Notes under the pieces: generated by a model | The model's database searches: none | Seen by the model: only the letters and a program-made list of their open reading frames with translations | What the model was told of the DNA's origin: nothing | DNA from: Spirochaetales bacterium | GTDB lineage: Bacteria; Spirochaetota; Spirochaetia; Sphaerochaetales; Sphaerochaetaceae | Length of the DNA stretch: 9,937 nt | Reading direction: 5' to 3' | Assembly: GCA_017962865.1 (NCBI GenBank) | Contig: JAGCUM010000140.1 | Location: 1 to 9,937 of the forward strand | Program-made: the position numbers and the translations under genes | Shown here: piece after piece, positions 1-6,310 of the stretch | Position numbering within the stretch: position 1 is the stretch's first letter | How the letters are laid out: the number at the start of each line of letters is the position of its first letter

Positions 1-428
1 ATGCCGGCTTTATTGATTTCAGCTATAATTGCGTCTACAGCTTGTTTGCATTCCTCTACCACTTCAAAGCACAGTGCTATGTTCTCTTTCGTAAGAGTCT
101 GGCAGTCATCACCCGGATATTTGGTCGAGAAATAGAAGCCGTTTATCTTCTTCAGAAGATTCGAAACGTTATCCGGTATTCTGTTTTTGGAGAACTGATT
201 CCAGAAGTAAACCAGCCGATTAAGATTGTGTGTCGTCAGGAGGTCGGTGACATGATTCCTGTTTTCCTCCGTCACCGGGATATACTCATTGATAAGGTGT
301 TTTAGAAACCGTTCACAGGTATTCTGCGCGATAGCTCCTATAGAGTTCGCTGATATACCGTTCTTCTTCAGTTCGGACAGAAACCTGTAGTCGTCAAGTG
401 CAAAGTCGTAGTATGTTCTCAACTCCAT
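1..428 (-). CDS. HEPN domain protein, 3' end cut by window edge (putative toxin or partner of the MNT gene)
   Basis: An open frame of 142 complete codons runs from ATG at 428-426 off the left edge without a stop. I translated it by hand; it begins MELRTYYDFALDDYRFL. It resembles the HEPN fold (PF05168 type): an N-terminal 'YYDFALDDYRFLSEL' helix, a helix containing 'QNTCERFLKHLINEY' (residues 35-48), the typical 'TTHNLNRL' (65-72), and later 'YFSTKYPGDD' (99-108) followed by a C-terminal helix. The start overlaps the end of the upstream nucleotidyltransferase gene by 10 bp, and an AGAGGGG Shine-Dalgarno lies 8 nt before the ATG, so the two are translationally coupled. HEPN proteins coupled to MNT enzymes are usually RNase toxins with an R-x4-6-H motif. 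No such spacing exists in the visible residues: the histidines at 44, 59 and 67 lack an arginine 5-7 residues before them. It may therefore be a non-nucleolytic substrate-binding HEPN. The family call is fairly firm, the activity is not. Confidence 0.8.
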   Translation of the reverse strand, partial: MELRTYYDFALDDYRFLSELKKNGISANSIGAIAQNTCERFLKHLINEYIPVTEENRNHVTDLLTTHNLNRLVYFWNQFSKNRIPDNVSNLLKKINGFYFSTKYPGDDCQTLTKENIALCFEVVEECKQAVDAIIAEINKAG

Positions 429-964
429 ATACTGAACCCCTCTTTCCTGATATTGGAAAAATAAGCCGTTTTGTTATCTTCCCAGTTCGCGTCAAAAACA
501 ACATGCAGATCTGCCTCTGGCAGCGTGTAATCATCTGAGGAGATATTGCCCCTCAGATAGGTAATCCAATCATTGTACTTCCTGTGACTCTTTATCGCTG
601 CATCCAACACCAGAAGAATATCAACATCGCTGGAAGGCTTCGATTGTCCCCTTGCGGTGCTTCCATACAAGACGACATCCTTGACATATTTGGATAGAGG
701 CGACTTATGGATTTTAGCCCTGGCATGGTCAATCGCAACTAAATGCGGCATATCGACATCCGCCTCCAACAGGTATTTGGCAATGCGAAAGTCAGCCATA
801 ACAGCCTTCTCGAGAAGAAATGAAACATAAGCAGGACATTTTCTTGCTGACGGGGAATCACTTTCTGTTTCCCAGTTCTGAAGCGTCTTCAACGGAATCA
901 TGTACTTTGCGCTGAATTCCTTTTGAGTCAATCCTGAAGAATATCTGATTCTTTTGATTTCCAT
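419..964 (-). CDS. HTH (XRE-like)-MNT nucleotidyltransferase fusion, putative antitoxin of the HEPN partner
   Basis: A protein of 181 aa. Residues 1-32 form an XRE-like helix-turn-helix ('SGLTQKEFSAKYMIPLKTLQ' with 'NWE' following), which is probably the DNA-binding part. Residues about 86-160 form a minimal nucleotidyltransferase: the motif G101-S102-x10-D113-x-D115 is intact and a third acidic residue, D152, sits in 'EADLHVVF'. In MntA-type antitoxins this enzyme transfers AMP from ATP to the HEPN toxin. The HEPN gene follows with a 10-bp overlap. I choose ATG 964-962: the frame stays open to a TTG at 1000-998, but that TTG is part of the -35 box and the extra 12 codons would cover an operator and the -10 box. 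No Shine-Dalgarno precedes the ATG and the -10 box ends 6-7 nt before it, so the mRNA is probably leaderless. Autorepression through the HTH domain is inferred from the palindromes upstream. Its order (nucleotidyltransferase first) and HTH fusion differ from the two-gene Shewanella-type arrangement. Confidence 0.85.
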   Translation of the reverse strand: MEIKRIRYSSGLTQKEFSAKYMIPLKTLQNWETESDSPSARKCPAYVSFLLEKAVMADFRIAKYLLEADVDMPHLVAIDHARAKIHKSPLSKYVKDVVLYGSTARGQSKPSSDVDILLVLDAAIKSHRKYNDWITYLRGNISSDDYTLPEADLHVVFDANWEDNKTAYFSNIRKEGFSIWS

Positions 965-970
965 AGCTTT

Positions 971-1000
971 ATTATTACGCTCATTGAGCGCAAAAGTCAA
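971..1000 (-). promoter_or_regulatory. Promoter of the MNT-HEPN module
   Basis: On the minus strand a -35 box TTGACT (1000-995) is followed by an 18-bp spacer and AATAAT (976-971, 5 of 6 consensus positions); TAATAA at 977-972 with a 17-bp spacer is an alternative. The operator palindrome 978-990 lies wholly inside the spacer, which is where repressor binding would exclude RNA polymerase. The expected start of transcription falls at the first base of the ATG at 964. Confidence 0.65.
978..990. promoter_or_regulatory. Palindromic operator, copy 1
   Basis: CGCTCATTGAGCG is a perfect dyad (6 + 1 + 6). It lies between the -35 and -10 boxes of the MNT-HEPN promoter. The likely ligand is the HTH domain of the nucleotidyltransferase encoded immediately downstream; that assignment is inferred from position. 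Confidence 0.7.
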
Positions 1001-1008
1001 TACAATAT

Positions 1009-1023
1009 ACGCTCATTGAGCGT
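1009..1023. promoter_or_regulatory. Palindromic operator, copy 2
   Basis: The same 13-bp dyad as at 978-990, extended here to a perfect 15-bp palindrome (ACGCTCATTGAGCGT). It lies just upstream of the -35 box and 32 bp from copy 1, about three helical turns, so two bound dimers would face the same side of the DNA. It ends 3 bp from the lipase stop codon at 1028-1026. Confidence 0.7.
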
Positions 1024-1025
1024 CA

Positions 1026-2081
1026 TTATTCAAGACTGCTTATCAGTTCCAGAAGATCCAGATAGAAGGCCCTGATATCGTGCTTGTGCATCAGCCCGCC
1101 CTGGAGCCACATATGGTCGCCTTCAATAGTCGGGAACACGTTCCAGATTCCTTTTTCGATGTTGCTGCGGTCAAGGTCCTTCGAGGGGGCTCCGATTGGA
1201 GCTTTTGCAGAGACGGTATTCACAAGACCGTCGTTCTCTCTCCAGGAATCATCGATGACGAATCCGCCTTGGGTCTTTCCGGTGTAGGCACCGATCTGGG
1301 CAGACCTCATGGCAAAGAGAGCCTCCATGCCTTTTCGCGGTTTGCCGTCTTTTGTAAAGCAGCACGGCACGGAAAAGTAATAGACTTCGGGCAAGGTCTC
1401 TATTCTTTTGTTCATCGCCAAGGCGTTGTCTATGTGCATGTCAAAGGAGGCATAATCACGAATGTCACGGTCATCCGTCTTCGGCCTGGTACCGAATGAC
1501 ATGAGACTGCTGAGCAGCCGATGGCGAAGCGGAACCTTAACGGTATCGATCTTAAACTGAGGATCCTCGAACATATCGTAGGCGGTAGTCCCGTTCATCG
1601 GAGAAGCCAGCGTGACGATGCTGAAGATGCTCTTTCCCAAGCCGCCTCTGAACAGCGGGCTGAGGTCTCCGTCGTCTGTGGCCCGTCTTTCATCCTCATC
1701 TCCGTTTGCCATCAGCTCGGAAAGCAGTCTGACCGTGGCCCCTCCGAATGAATGACCGAGAAGAACGATTGAGGTGCTCTCGGTTCCGAGCGGGCAGGAA
1801 GAGAAATCACGGCCGAACCTTTCGTGGTTGTTCTTCTCGCTGTGGGCCTTGCCGTAATCGACTCTGGTCCCGTACATCTGGGCATAGAGTTCGCAGGCCC
1901 TGTCCCAGGCACTGCCGGTCGGAGCAACGGATGCCGCATGGCAATCAAAACCCTTGTCCCTGAGATATGAGATGAGATCCCCCGTGCGCATTCCCCAGTA
2001 CGGCATGCGCCTGTATGTCTCATCGTAGCTTCCCCAGCCGGAGAGGCCGTGTACGAAAACAAACTTCAAACCACTCATCAT
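1026..2081 (-). CDS. Triacylglycerol lipase/alpha-beta hydrolase, family I.5-like, without signal peptide
   Basis: A protein of 351 aa. It opens with the oxyanion strand 'FVFVHGLSGWG' (residues 7-17) and has a nucleophile elbow G109-H110-S111-F112-G113-G114. The presumed catalytic acid is D284 in 'ENDGLVNTVS' and the presumed histidine is H323 in 'GDHMW'. It aligns by eye along its length with Geobacillus/staphylococcal lipases: 'WDRACELYAQ', 'DYGKAH..KNNHERFG', 'LSPLF.GG', 'DIRAFYLDL'. The zinc ligands of that family appear kept (D60, H80, H86 and probably D218). The calcium-site residues that follow the catalytic histidine are replaced. Those lipases are secreted, but this protein starts straight at the first beta strand, so it should be cytosolic unless carried otherwise. 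The start ATG 2081 (or the adjacent ATG 2078) has an AAGGGA site just upstream. It follows the MATE gene by 19 bp, so the two are probably co-transcribed. The substrate is unknown. Confidence 0.88.
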   Translation of the reverse strand: MMSGLKFVFVHGLSGWGSYDETYRRMPYWGMRTGDLISYLRDKGFDCHAASVAPTGSAWDRACELYAQMYGTRVDYGKAHSEKNNHERFGRDFSSCPLGTESTSIVLLGHSFGGATVRLLSELMANGDEDERRATDDGDLSPLFRGGLGKSIFSIVTLASPMNGTTAYDMFEDPQFKIDTVKVPLRHRLLSSLMSFGTRPKTDDRDIRDYASFDMHIDNALAMNKRIETLPEVYYFSVPCCFTKDGKPRKGMEALFAMRSAQIGAYTGKTQGGFVIDDSWRENDGLVNTVSAKAPIGAPSKDLDRSNIEKGIWNVFPTIEGDHMWLQGGLMHKHDIRAFYLDLLELISSLE

Positions 2082-2100
2082 CCATCCCTTTGGAAATCCA

Positions 2101-3852
2101 TCAGATTGCCGGGAACCTTATGGTAAGGACATTCAGCCCGAGATTGTTCTGATAGATGATGTCGTCCGCAAGCTTCATCACCATGCGGATACCGATATTC
2201 TTCTCGGGTCTCTCGGAAGAAAGCTGCGAGGCGCGCTCCTTCGGGTCGAACGGTATGCAGTCATCCTTGATCCTCAGAAGAAGGCCGTCGTTTTTCAGAA
2301 TCACACTGACTATGACCTGATGTTTTTTCCTGTCCGCACTGAAACCATGGCGGATTATGTTGCACACAATCTCCTCGATGCTCAGGGCGGCATAGACGCA
2401 CGTCTTATGGGAAAGGGAATGCCCCGTGCAGAAGTCGTAGACCTGTTTGGATGTCGACAGTGCGGCATCCATGCTTTCCACAACCAGTTCCAATCTCCTG
2501 TCATCTGAGACTCCGAAGCTTTTTCTGAGGAACAGCCAGTCATCCAAGGAGGACGGGAAATGTCTGTTGAATATGCAGGCATAGATGAAAACGGTAACCA
2601 GTATGAAACACAGGCCGGTCGGATGAGAAAGCCATACGCCGAAGGCTCCCAGCATCGGAGCCAGAATCAGAGCGGGACCGACCACAGCCAGGAAACCGTC
2701 GAAGAAAGACATCAGATTCACGAAGAAGATGTGCCCGGAGGCCTGAAGATAATTGCAGAAGATCTGTATTGCCATGATCAAAGGCATGCACAATGCGTAG
2801 ATCAGAAACAGCTGTCTCGTGAGTTCATACACATGAGAAGCCCTGTCTGCAAAGAAAAGCGAAGCAAACACACCTGAAAGCAGAGCCGTAATCAAGGCAA
2901 CGACCACAGACAGAAGCATTCCTTTTGTCAGGGCTGTCTTCATGATGGCCCTCAGGCCATCCCTGTTTTCCTCTCCTATCTGGACACTGGACATCATCCT
3001 GACGACGGCGCCTACTCCGACACAGAAGGCAACCTCCAGACCGGAGAACATTCCGAAAGCTCCCTGAGCGGAAAGACCGTCACTTCCGGCATGTTTGAGA
3101 AGGATGAGGTTCAGGGCGAGTGCCCTTACTGCCAGGTAGAAAATCAGAGCGGCTCCGGGGAATCCCGTTTTCAGAAGAGGCCAGATCTGGGTGATATCGA
3201 TCTTGGACAATGAGAAGGACAACTGAGCCTTCCCGGTGAAATAGTAGGAGACGAGAATCAGGAAATAGATCCAGTTGCTGATGCTTGTGGAAAGGGCAAG
3301 TCCGAAGGTCCCCATATCAAGGAACTCGACCAGAACGATATCGAGGACGATGTTGCTTACGATCATTGCAGCAACACCGATATAGCCTAGTCTGCTCTTG
3401 CGTTCCAGCTGGAGGAACATGGCTGTCTGCTGGGCAAGAAGAAGCGGAACGATTCCGAAACCATAGCCTCTGATGTAGGAGACAAGTGCATTTTTAAGCT
3501 CAGGACTGGCTCCCAGGGCATTGGCTAATGGTCCGGGAATAAGGAGGCTGACTGCTGAGAGTATCACCCCGACTATGGTGGCGAGGGTAAGATTCAGGGA
3601 GAACAGGCTGTCGGTTTTCTCGATATCTCCCCTGCCCATATACCTTCCGCAGAGGATGGAAGAACCTCCGAGAAGTACGGATCCAACTGCAGCAAGGACA
3701 TTCACCATCGTGAAGTAGAGGCCGATTACACCGACCGATTCAGCGTCAATGAATCTTCCGGCGACGGCTCCGTCGACAATGGAATTGATCGAGCCCATGG
3801 CGAGTATCAGAATCTGAACTGGCAGGAGTTTGAAAAACAGCCTCTTGAACAC
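2101..3852 (-). CDS. MATE-family transporter fused to a C-terminal HATPase (RsbW-like) domain
   Basis: A protein of 583 aa with two parts. Residues 1 to about 440 are a MATE/MOP-superfamily membrane protein of roughly 12 hydrophobic segments; recognisable parts are 'NSIVDGAVAGRFID' (23-36) near the N-terminus and 'LLKTGFPGA' (226-234) at the start of the second half. Typical MATE proteins are about 450 aa and end here. Residues 455-583 add a GHKL ATP-binding domain of the anti-sigma-factor kinase type: N box with E493, E494, N498 and H502, G1 box D530-x-x-x-P-F-D536-P, and a G2-like 'NIGIRMV' (562-568). MATE carriers usually export cations or drugs by H+/Na+ antiport. The domain may gate transport by nucleotide binding or phosphorylate a partner. 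The start is GTG at 3852-3850, supported by AAGGGGGA 9 nt before it; no ATG fits better. It has a possible promoter of its own and leads a two-gene unit with the lipase. Confidence 0.9.
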   Translation of the reverse strand: MFKRLFFKLLPVQILILAMGSINSIVDGAVAGRFIDAESVGVIGLYFTMVNVLAAVGSVLLGGSSILCGRYMGRGDIEKTDSLFSLNLTLATIVGVILSAVSLLIPGPLANALGASPELKNALVSYIRGYGFGIVPLLLAQQTAMFLQLERKSRLGYIGVAAMIVSNIVLDIVLVEFLDMGTFGLALSTSISNWIYFLILVSYYFTGKAQLSFSLSKIDITQIWPLLKTGFPGAALIFYLAVRALALNLILLKHAGSDGLSAQGAFGMFSGLEVAFCVGVGAVVRMMSSVQIGEENRDGLRAIMKTALTKGMLLSVVVALITALLSGVFASLFFADRASHVYELTRQLFLIYALCMPLIMAIQIFCNYLQASGHIFFVNLMSFFDGFLAVVGPALILAPMLGAFGVWLSHPTGLCFILVTVFIYACIFNRHFPSSLDDWLFLRKSFGVSDDRRLELVVESMDAALSTSKQVYDFCTGHSLSHKTCVYAALSIEEIVCNIIRHGFSADRKKHQVIVSVILKNDGLLLRIKDDCIPFDPKERASQLSSERPEKNIGIRMVMKLADDIIYQNNLGLNVLTIRFPAI

Positions 3853-3992
3853 CTATGGAAATCCCCCTTTTGAGCTCCACCTCGGTCATTGACGGTTTCT
3901 TAATTATACTTGGAAACACCACACCTGCACAGTGTTTTTAATTCTGAGCACAGCCGCTTTTCGGAGTCCTTGAGAATCAAGATATGGTTTTC
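3853..3992. other. Intergenic region asnB-MATE
   Basis: 140 bp with no open frame of note. It carries a candidate MATE promoter (3903-3931) and a Shine-Dalgarno for the GTG start. No convincing intrinsic terminator for asnB is visible: the small dyads at 3957-3967 and 3969-3981 are not followed by a T run on the minus strand. Confidence 0.5.
3903..3931 (-). promoter_or_regulatory. Candidate promoter of the MATE-lipase unit
   Basis: A perfect TATAAT on the minus strand (3908-3903) lies about 50 bp before the GTG start. The -35 position at 17-bp spacing is TGTGCA (3931-3926), only 3 of 6 to consensus, so the promoter may be weak or need an activator. Confidence 0.5.
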
Positions 3993-5576
3993 TTATACCC
4001 CGCTTGCACCGTAGTTTGAAAGAACCCTAGCAGACGGATCGTTGACGTTACAGCCTTCCCAGCTTTTATTTGGCATCCAGAAATCCGGAATCATCTGCGC
4101 CTTGCGCGGATAGTGTTTTTCAAAGATTTCCCTGTACAGGAGACTTTCCTTCGTGAAGGGACGGCAGTATGTATACTTTCGGGACCTCGACTCGAATTCA
4201 GCGTCGGAATAAAGCTTCTCGGCATAGGCTTTCAGGCCATCGACCATACTATGTCCCACTGCATCCGAAAAAGCAGCCTTCTGACGCCATAGAATGCTTT
4301 CGGGAAGAATGCGGTCATCGGCAAAAGCCTTGCGAAGCAGGTATTTGCCCATGTTGTACCTGTTCATCTTGAGTTCGGGATCCAAAGCCATCACATAACG
4401 TACGAACTCCAGATCCCCGAAAGGAACCCTGGCTTCCAGGGAATTGTCTGAGATACATCTGTCAGCACGCAGGACATCGTAGTAATGCAGTTCCCTTATC
4501 CTCTTCTGCGCTTCTTTCTGGAAGGAAGCAGCATCCGGGGCGAAATCCGTGTACTTATAGCCGAAAAGCTCGTCCGAAATCTCACCGGTAAGCAAAACCT
4601 TCACATCGGTCTTCTCGTGGATGGCCTTGCAACAGAGATACATTCCCATGCTGGCCCTGATTGTCGTGATATCCCAAGTCCCGAGAAGAGAAATCACGAT
4701 ATCCAGATTCTCAAGGACCTCTTCCATCGTCATTCTAACTTCCATGTGGTCGCTGCCGATGAAGGACGATACCTGCCTTGCATATCCCAAATCTATCGGG
4801 TCCGTATCCATTCCGATGGCGAAAGTCCTGATCTTCTTGCCCAGTATGCCTGCAGATATGGCGCAGACCAGACTTGAATCCAGCCCGCCCGAAAGCAGGA
4901 ATCCGAGAGGAGTATCCGAATCAAGTCGCTTTTCCACACCTCTGATGAGCTTTTCCCTGATATTGGAACAGGCTGAATCGATATCATCGTGAATGACTTC
5001 ATCGACATGGGAAGGATCGGCATACCTTACGAACTTTCCGTCCTTGTAATAATGTCCCGGAGGGAACGGCATGATTCTATCGCAAAGACCTATCAGACAA
5101 CGTGCCTCGCTGCAGAAAATGATGCTTCCATCGGCAAGGTATCCGAAGAAGAGCGGCCGGATTCCTATAGGGTCCCTTGCAGCCACAAGGGAATCCGTTT
5201 CGGAATCATAGATTATCAGGGCGAATTCGGCATCCAGATCGGCAAACATGTTCACGCCCTTCTCCTTCCACATCGGGAGAAGAACTTCACAGTCCGATTC
5301 ACTTACGAAGGAGTATCTTGTCCTCAACTCTTCCCTTATCGGCCTGAAGCCGTATATCTCTCCGTTGCATACCAGACTGCTGCCTCCCAGATGGAAGGGC
5401 TGCATCCCTGACTCCTGCGGATCCATTATTGCAAGTCTGTTGAAACCGAGGTATGCATTATTACCTGCATTCTCGAAGCGACTCTGGTCCGGGCCTCTGG
5501 AAACGGAGCGCCCGAAGCAGTCTTGGATCAATTCGGATTTAATGCAATCCGATGAAAAACCGACAATCGAACACAT
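3993..5576 (-). CDS. asnB: Asparagine synthase (glutamine-hydrolysing)
   Basis: A protein of 527 aa, close to the usual 500-650 aa, that makes asparagine from aspartate, ATP and glutamine in the cytosol. The N-terminal class II glutaminase domain (2 to about 190) starts at Cys2, the nucleophile exposed after removal of Met1; R47 in 'GFNRLAI' and 'NGEIY' (71-75) are the glutamine-binding elements. The synthetase domain carries the PP-loop SGGLDSS (229-235), 'TGEISDELFGY' (340-350) and 'LEARVPFGD' (400-408). The frame is open upstream to 5609, but ATG 5576-5574 is the real start because it places Cys2 next to Met1 and has AGGAGG 8 nt upstream. It follows the ANTAR gene after 120 bp and has its own promoter and an upstream dyad. 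As a user of glutamine made by the operon before it, it fits the nitrogen theme. Confidence 0.95.
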   Translation of the reverse strand: MCSIVGFSSDCIKSELIQDCFGRSVSRGPDQSRFENAGNNAYLGFNRLAIMDPQESGMQPFHLGGSSLVCNGEIYGFRPIREELRTRYSFVSESDCEVLLPMWKEKGVNMFADLDAEFALIIYDSETDSLVAARDPIGIRPLFFGYLADGSIIFCSEARCLIGLCDRIMPFPPGHYYKDGKFVRYADPSHVDEVIHDDIDSACSNIREKLIRGVEKRLDSDTPLGFLLSGGLDSSLVCAISAGILGKKIRTFAIGMDTDPIDLGYARQVSSFIGSDHMEVRMTMEEVLENLDIVISLLGTWDITTIRASMGMYLCCKAIHEKTDVKVLLTGEISDELFGYKYTDFAPDAASFQKEAQKRIRELHYYDVLRADRCISDNSLEARVPFGDLEFVRYVMALDPELKMNRYNMGKYLLRKAFADDRILPESILWRQKAAFSDAVGHSMVDGLKAYAEKLYSDAEFESRSRKYTYCRPFTKESLLYREIFEKHYPRKAQMIPDFWMPNKSWEGCNVNDPSARVLSNYGASGV

Positions 5577-5584
5577 ACGGCATA

Positions 5585-5590
5585 CCTCCT
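5585..5590 (-). promoter_or_regulatory. Shine-Dalgarno site deciding the asnB start
   Basis: A perfect AGGAGG on the minus strand lies 8 nt before the ATG at 5576. It rules out the longer open frame starting at 5609. Confidence 0.85.
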
Positions 5591-5607
5591 GTAGAAATAT
5601 TACTGGC

Positions 5608-5636
5608 ATTATAGGAAGATGCCCAAATAGTTACAA
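5608..5636 (-). promoter_or_regulatory. asnB promoter
   Basis: TTGTAA (5636-5631; 4 of 6 to the -35 consensus), a 17-bp spacer, and a perfect TATAAT (5613-5608). Transcription would start near 5601, leaving a leader of about 25 nt that contains the AGGAGG site. The leader is too short to hold an ANTAR-type double hairpin. Confidence 0.7.
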
Positions 5637-5654
5637 ATACATATAATATTATGG

Positions 5655-5679
5655 CTACCATATGTTTTGCATATGATAG
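5655..5679. promoter_or_regulatory. 25-bp dyad upstream of the asnB promoter
   Basis: Minus-strand arms CTATCATATG and CATATGGTAG flank a CAAAA centre. Nine of ten positions are complementary and the tenth is a G-T pair. The centre is at about -66 from the predicted start, a position used by activators. It is not an intrinsic terminator, because neither strand has a T run just downstream of the arms. Confidence 0.55.
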
Positions 5680-5696
5680 AAAAAGAAAAAAAGGGT
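5680..5696 (-). terminator. T-rich tract after the ANTAR gene, possible terminator
   Basis: On the minus strand the ANTAR stop codon (5699-5697) is followed by ACCC and then TTTTTTTCTTTTTC-like sequence. The tract would suit transcript release, but no clear GC-rich stem precedes it. The best candidate is a weak AGGAA/TTCCT pairing with a long loop inside the gene's end. It could equally be an upstream AT-rich element of the asnB promoter. Confidence 0.3.
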
Positions 5697-6281
5697 TCAG
5701 GAATACGTCTTGATAATCAGATCGGCTACTTCCTTCTTGGATACACTGCTGTCCATCGCCTTCTTCTCTATGTATCGGTGGGCTGAACTTTCATCCATGC
5801 CCAGTGCGGATATCAGAAGCCACTTGGCCCTGTTGACCATCCGAATCTCAGCCATCTTTTCCTCTAATGACAGGGTCTTGTTCTCTAGATTTCTCAATCT
5901 TTCACGCGTTGCGGCCATCCAATCCAGGGCGTTGGAAAGAGAATGCCGCGACAGCGGCTTCGGGAGGGTATACACACCGTGCCTCAGGACATTGCCCGAA
6001 ATTGCATCCTGCAGGTCAGGGGGCAGAAGCAAAAGAGCAACTGCACTCTTGGAAGAAACCACATCTATGGATAAATCGACTCCGTTATCGTCCCTGCAGG
6101 GAGAATTAATAATCACGTAGTCGTAGCTCATGGCATTCCACTCACGTCTGGCAGCGCTGACACTTGAGACAAACCGGATAGGATAATAGCGTGATTCGGG
6201 CATTAGGGAAGATAGCGCGGAAGTGAGATTCTCTCCCGCACATACAATGAGGACACTGTATTTCCTTTCTTCCAACTCCAT
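5697..6281 (-). CDS. Pseudoreceiver-ANTAR transcription antitermination regulator
   Basis: A protein of 194 aa. Residues 7-115 are a response-regulator-like receiver; the phospho-acceptor position carries N59 ('YVIINSP') where Asp is usual, while the conserved K108-P109 ('TLPKPL') is kept, so it is probably not controlled by phosphorylation. A short helical linker (125-145) leads to the ANTAR domain (about 137-192, 'EKMAEIRMVNRAKWLLI' and 'HRYIEKKAMD'). This domain binds paired hexaloop RNA hairpins and prevents termination. The gene follows glnA by 29 bp; ANTAR proteins next to glutamine synthetase are known from clostridia (NitR type) and control nitrogen genes. The open frame runs upstream into glnA; ATG 6281 is preferred because GGGGGA stands 7 nt before it. 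ATG 6296 is an alternative with an SD-like tract directly against it. Confidence 0.88.
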   Translation of the reverse strand: MELEERKYSVLIVCAGENLTSALSSLMPESRYYPIRFVSSVSAARREWNAMSYDYVIINSPCRDDNGVDLSIDVVSSKSAVALLLLPPDLQDAISGNVLRHGVYTLPKPLSRHSLSNALDWMAATRERLRNLENKTLSLEEKMAEIRMVNRAKWLLISALGMDESSAHRYIEKKAMDSSVSKKEVADLIIKTYS

Positions 6282-6310
6282 CAGCTGATCCCCCATCCCC
6301 TGAGCTTCGT

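Noticed and set aside
965..1000. Longer start (TTG at 1000) for the HTH-MNT gene
   Set aside because: The TTG is the first half of the -35 box and the extra codons would span an operator and the -10 box; the HTH begins right after the ATG at 964.
1080..1499. Plus-strand open frames opposite the lipase, asnB, GXGXG and other genes
   Set aside because: They lie fully antisense to well-recognised genes, resemble no family and lack clear ribosome sites.
3885..3893. GTCATTGAC as a third copy of the MNT operator
   Set aside because: Only the inner TCATTGA core is shared; the flanking arm bases of the CGCTCATTGAGCG dyad differ.
3912..3937. Stem AAACAC/GTGTTT with T run on the plus strand as terminator
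   Set aside because: It would act only on plus-strand transcripts, and no plus-strand gene is seen; the stem has a 12-nt loop.
3969..3981. Small dyad CTTGAGAATCAAG as the asnB terminator
   Set aside because: The stem is 5 bp and AT-rich, and no T run follows it on the minus strand.
5577..5609. Upstream start of asnB
   Set aside because: The mature enzyme needs Cys directly after Met, and AGGAGG fits ATG 5576; the longer frame includes the Shine-Dalgarno and the -10 region.
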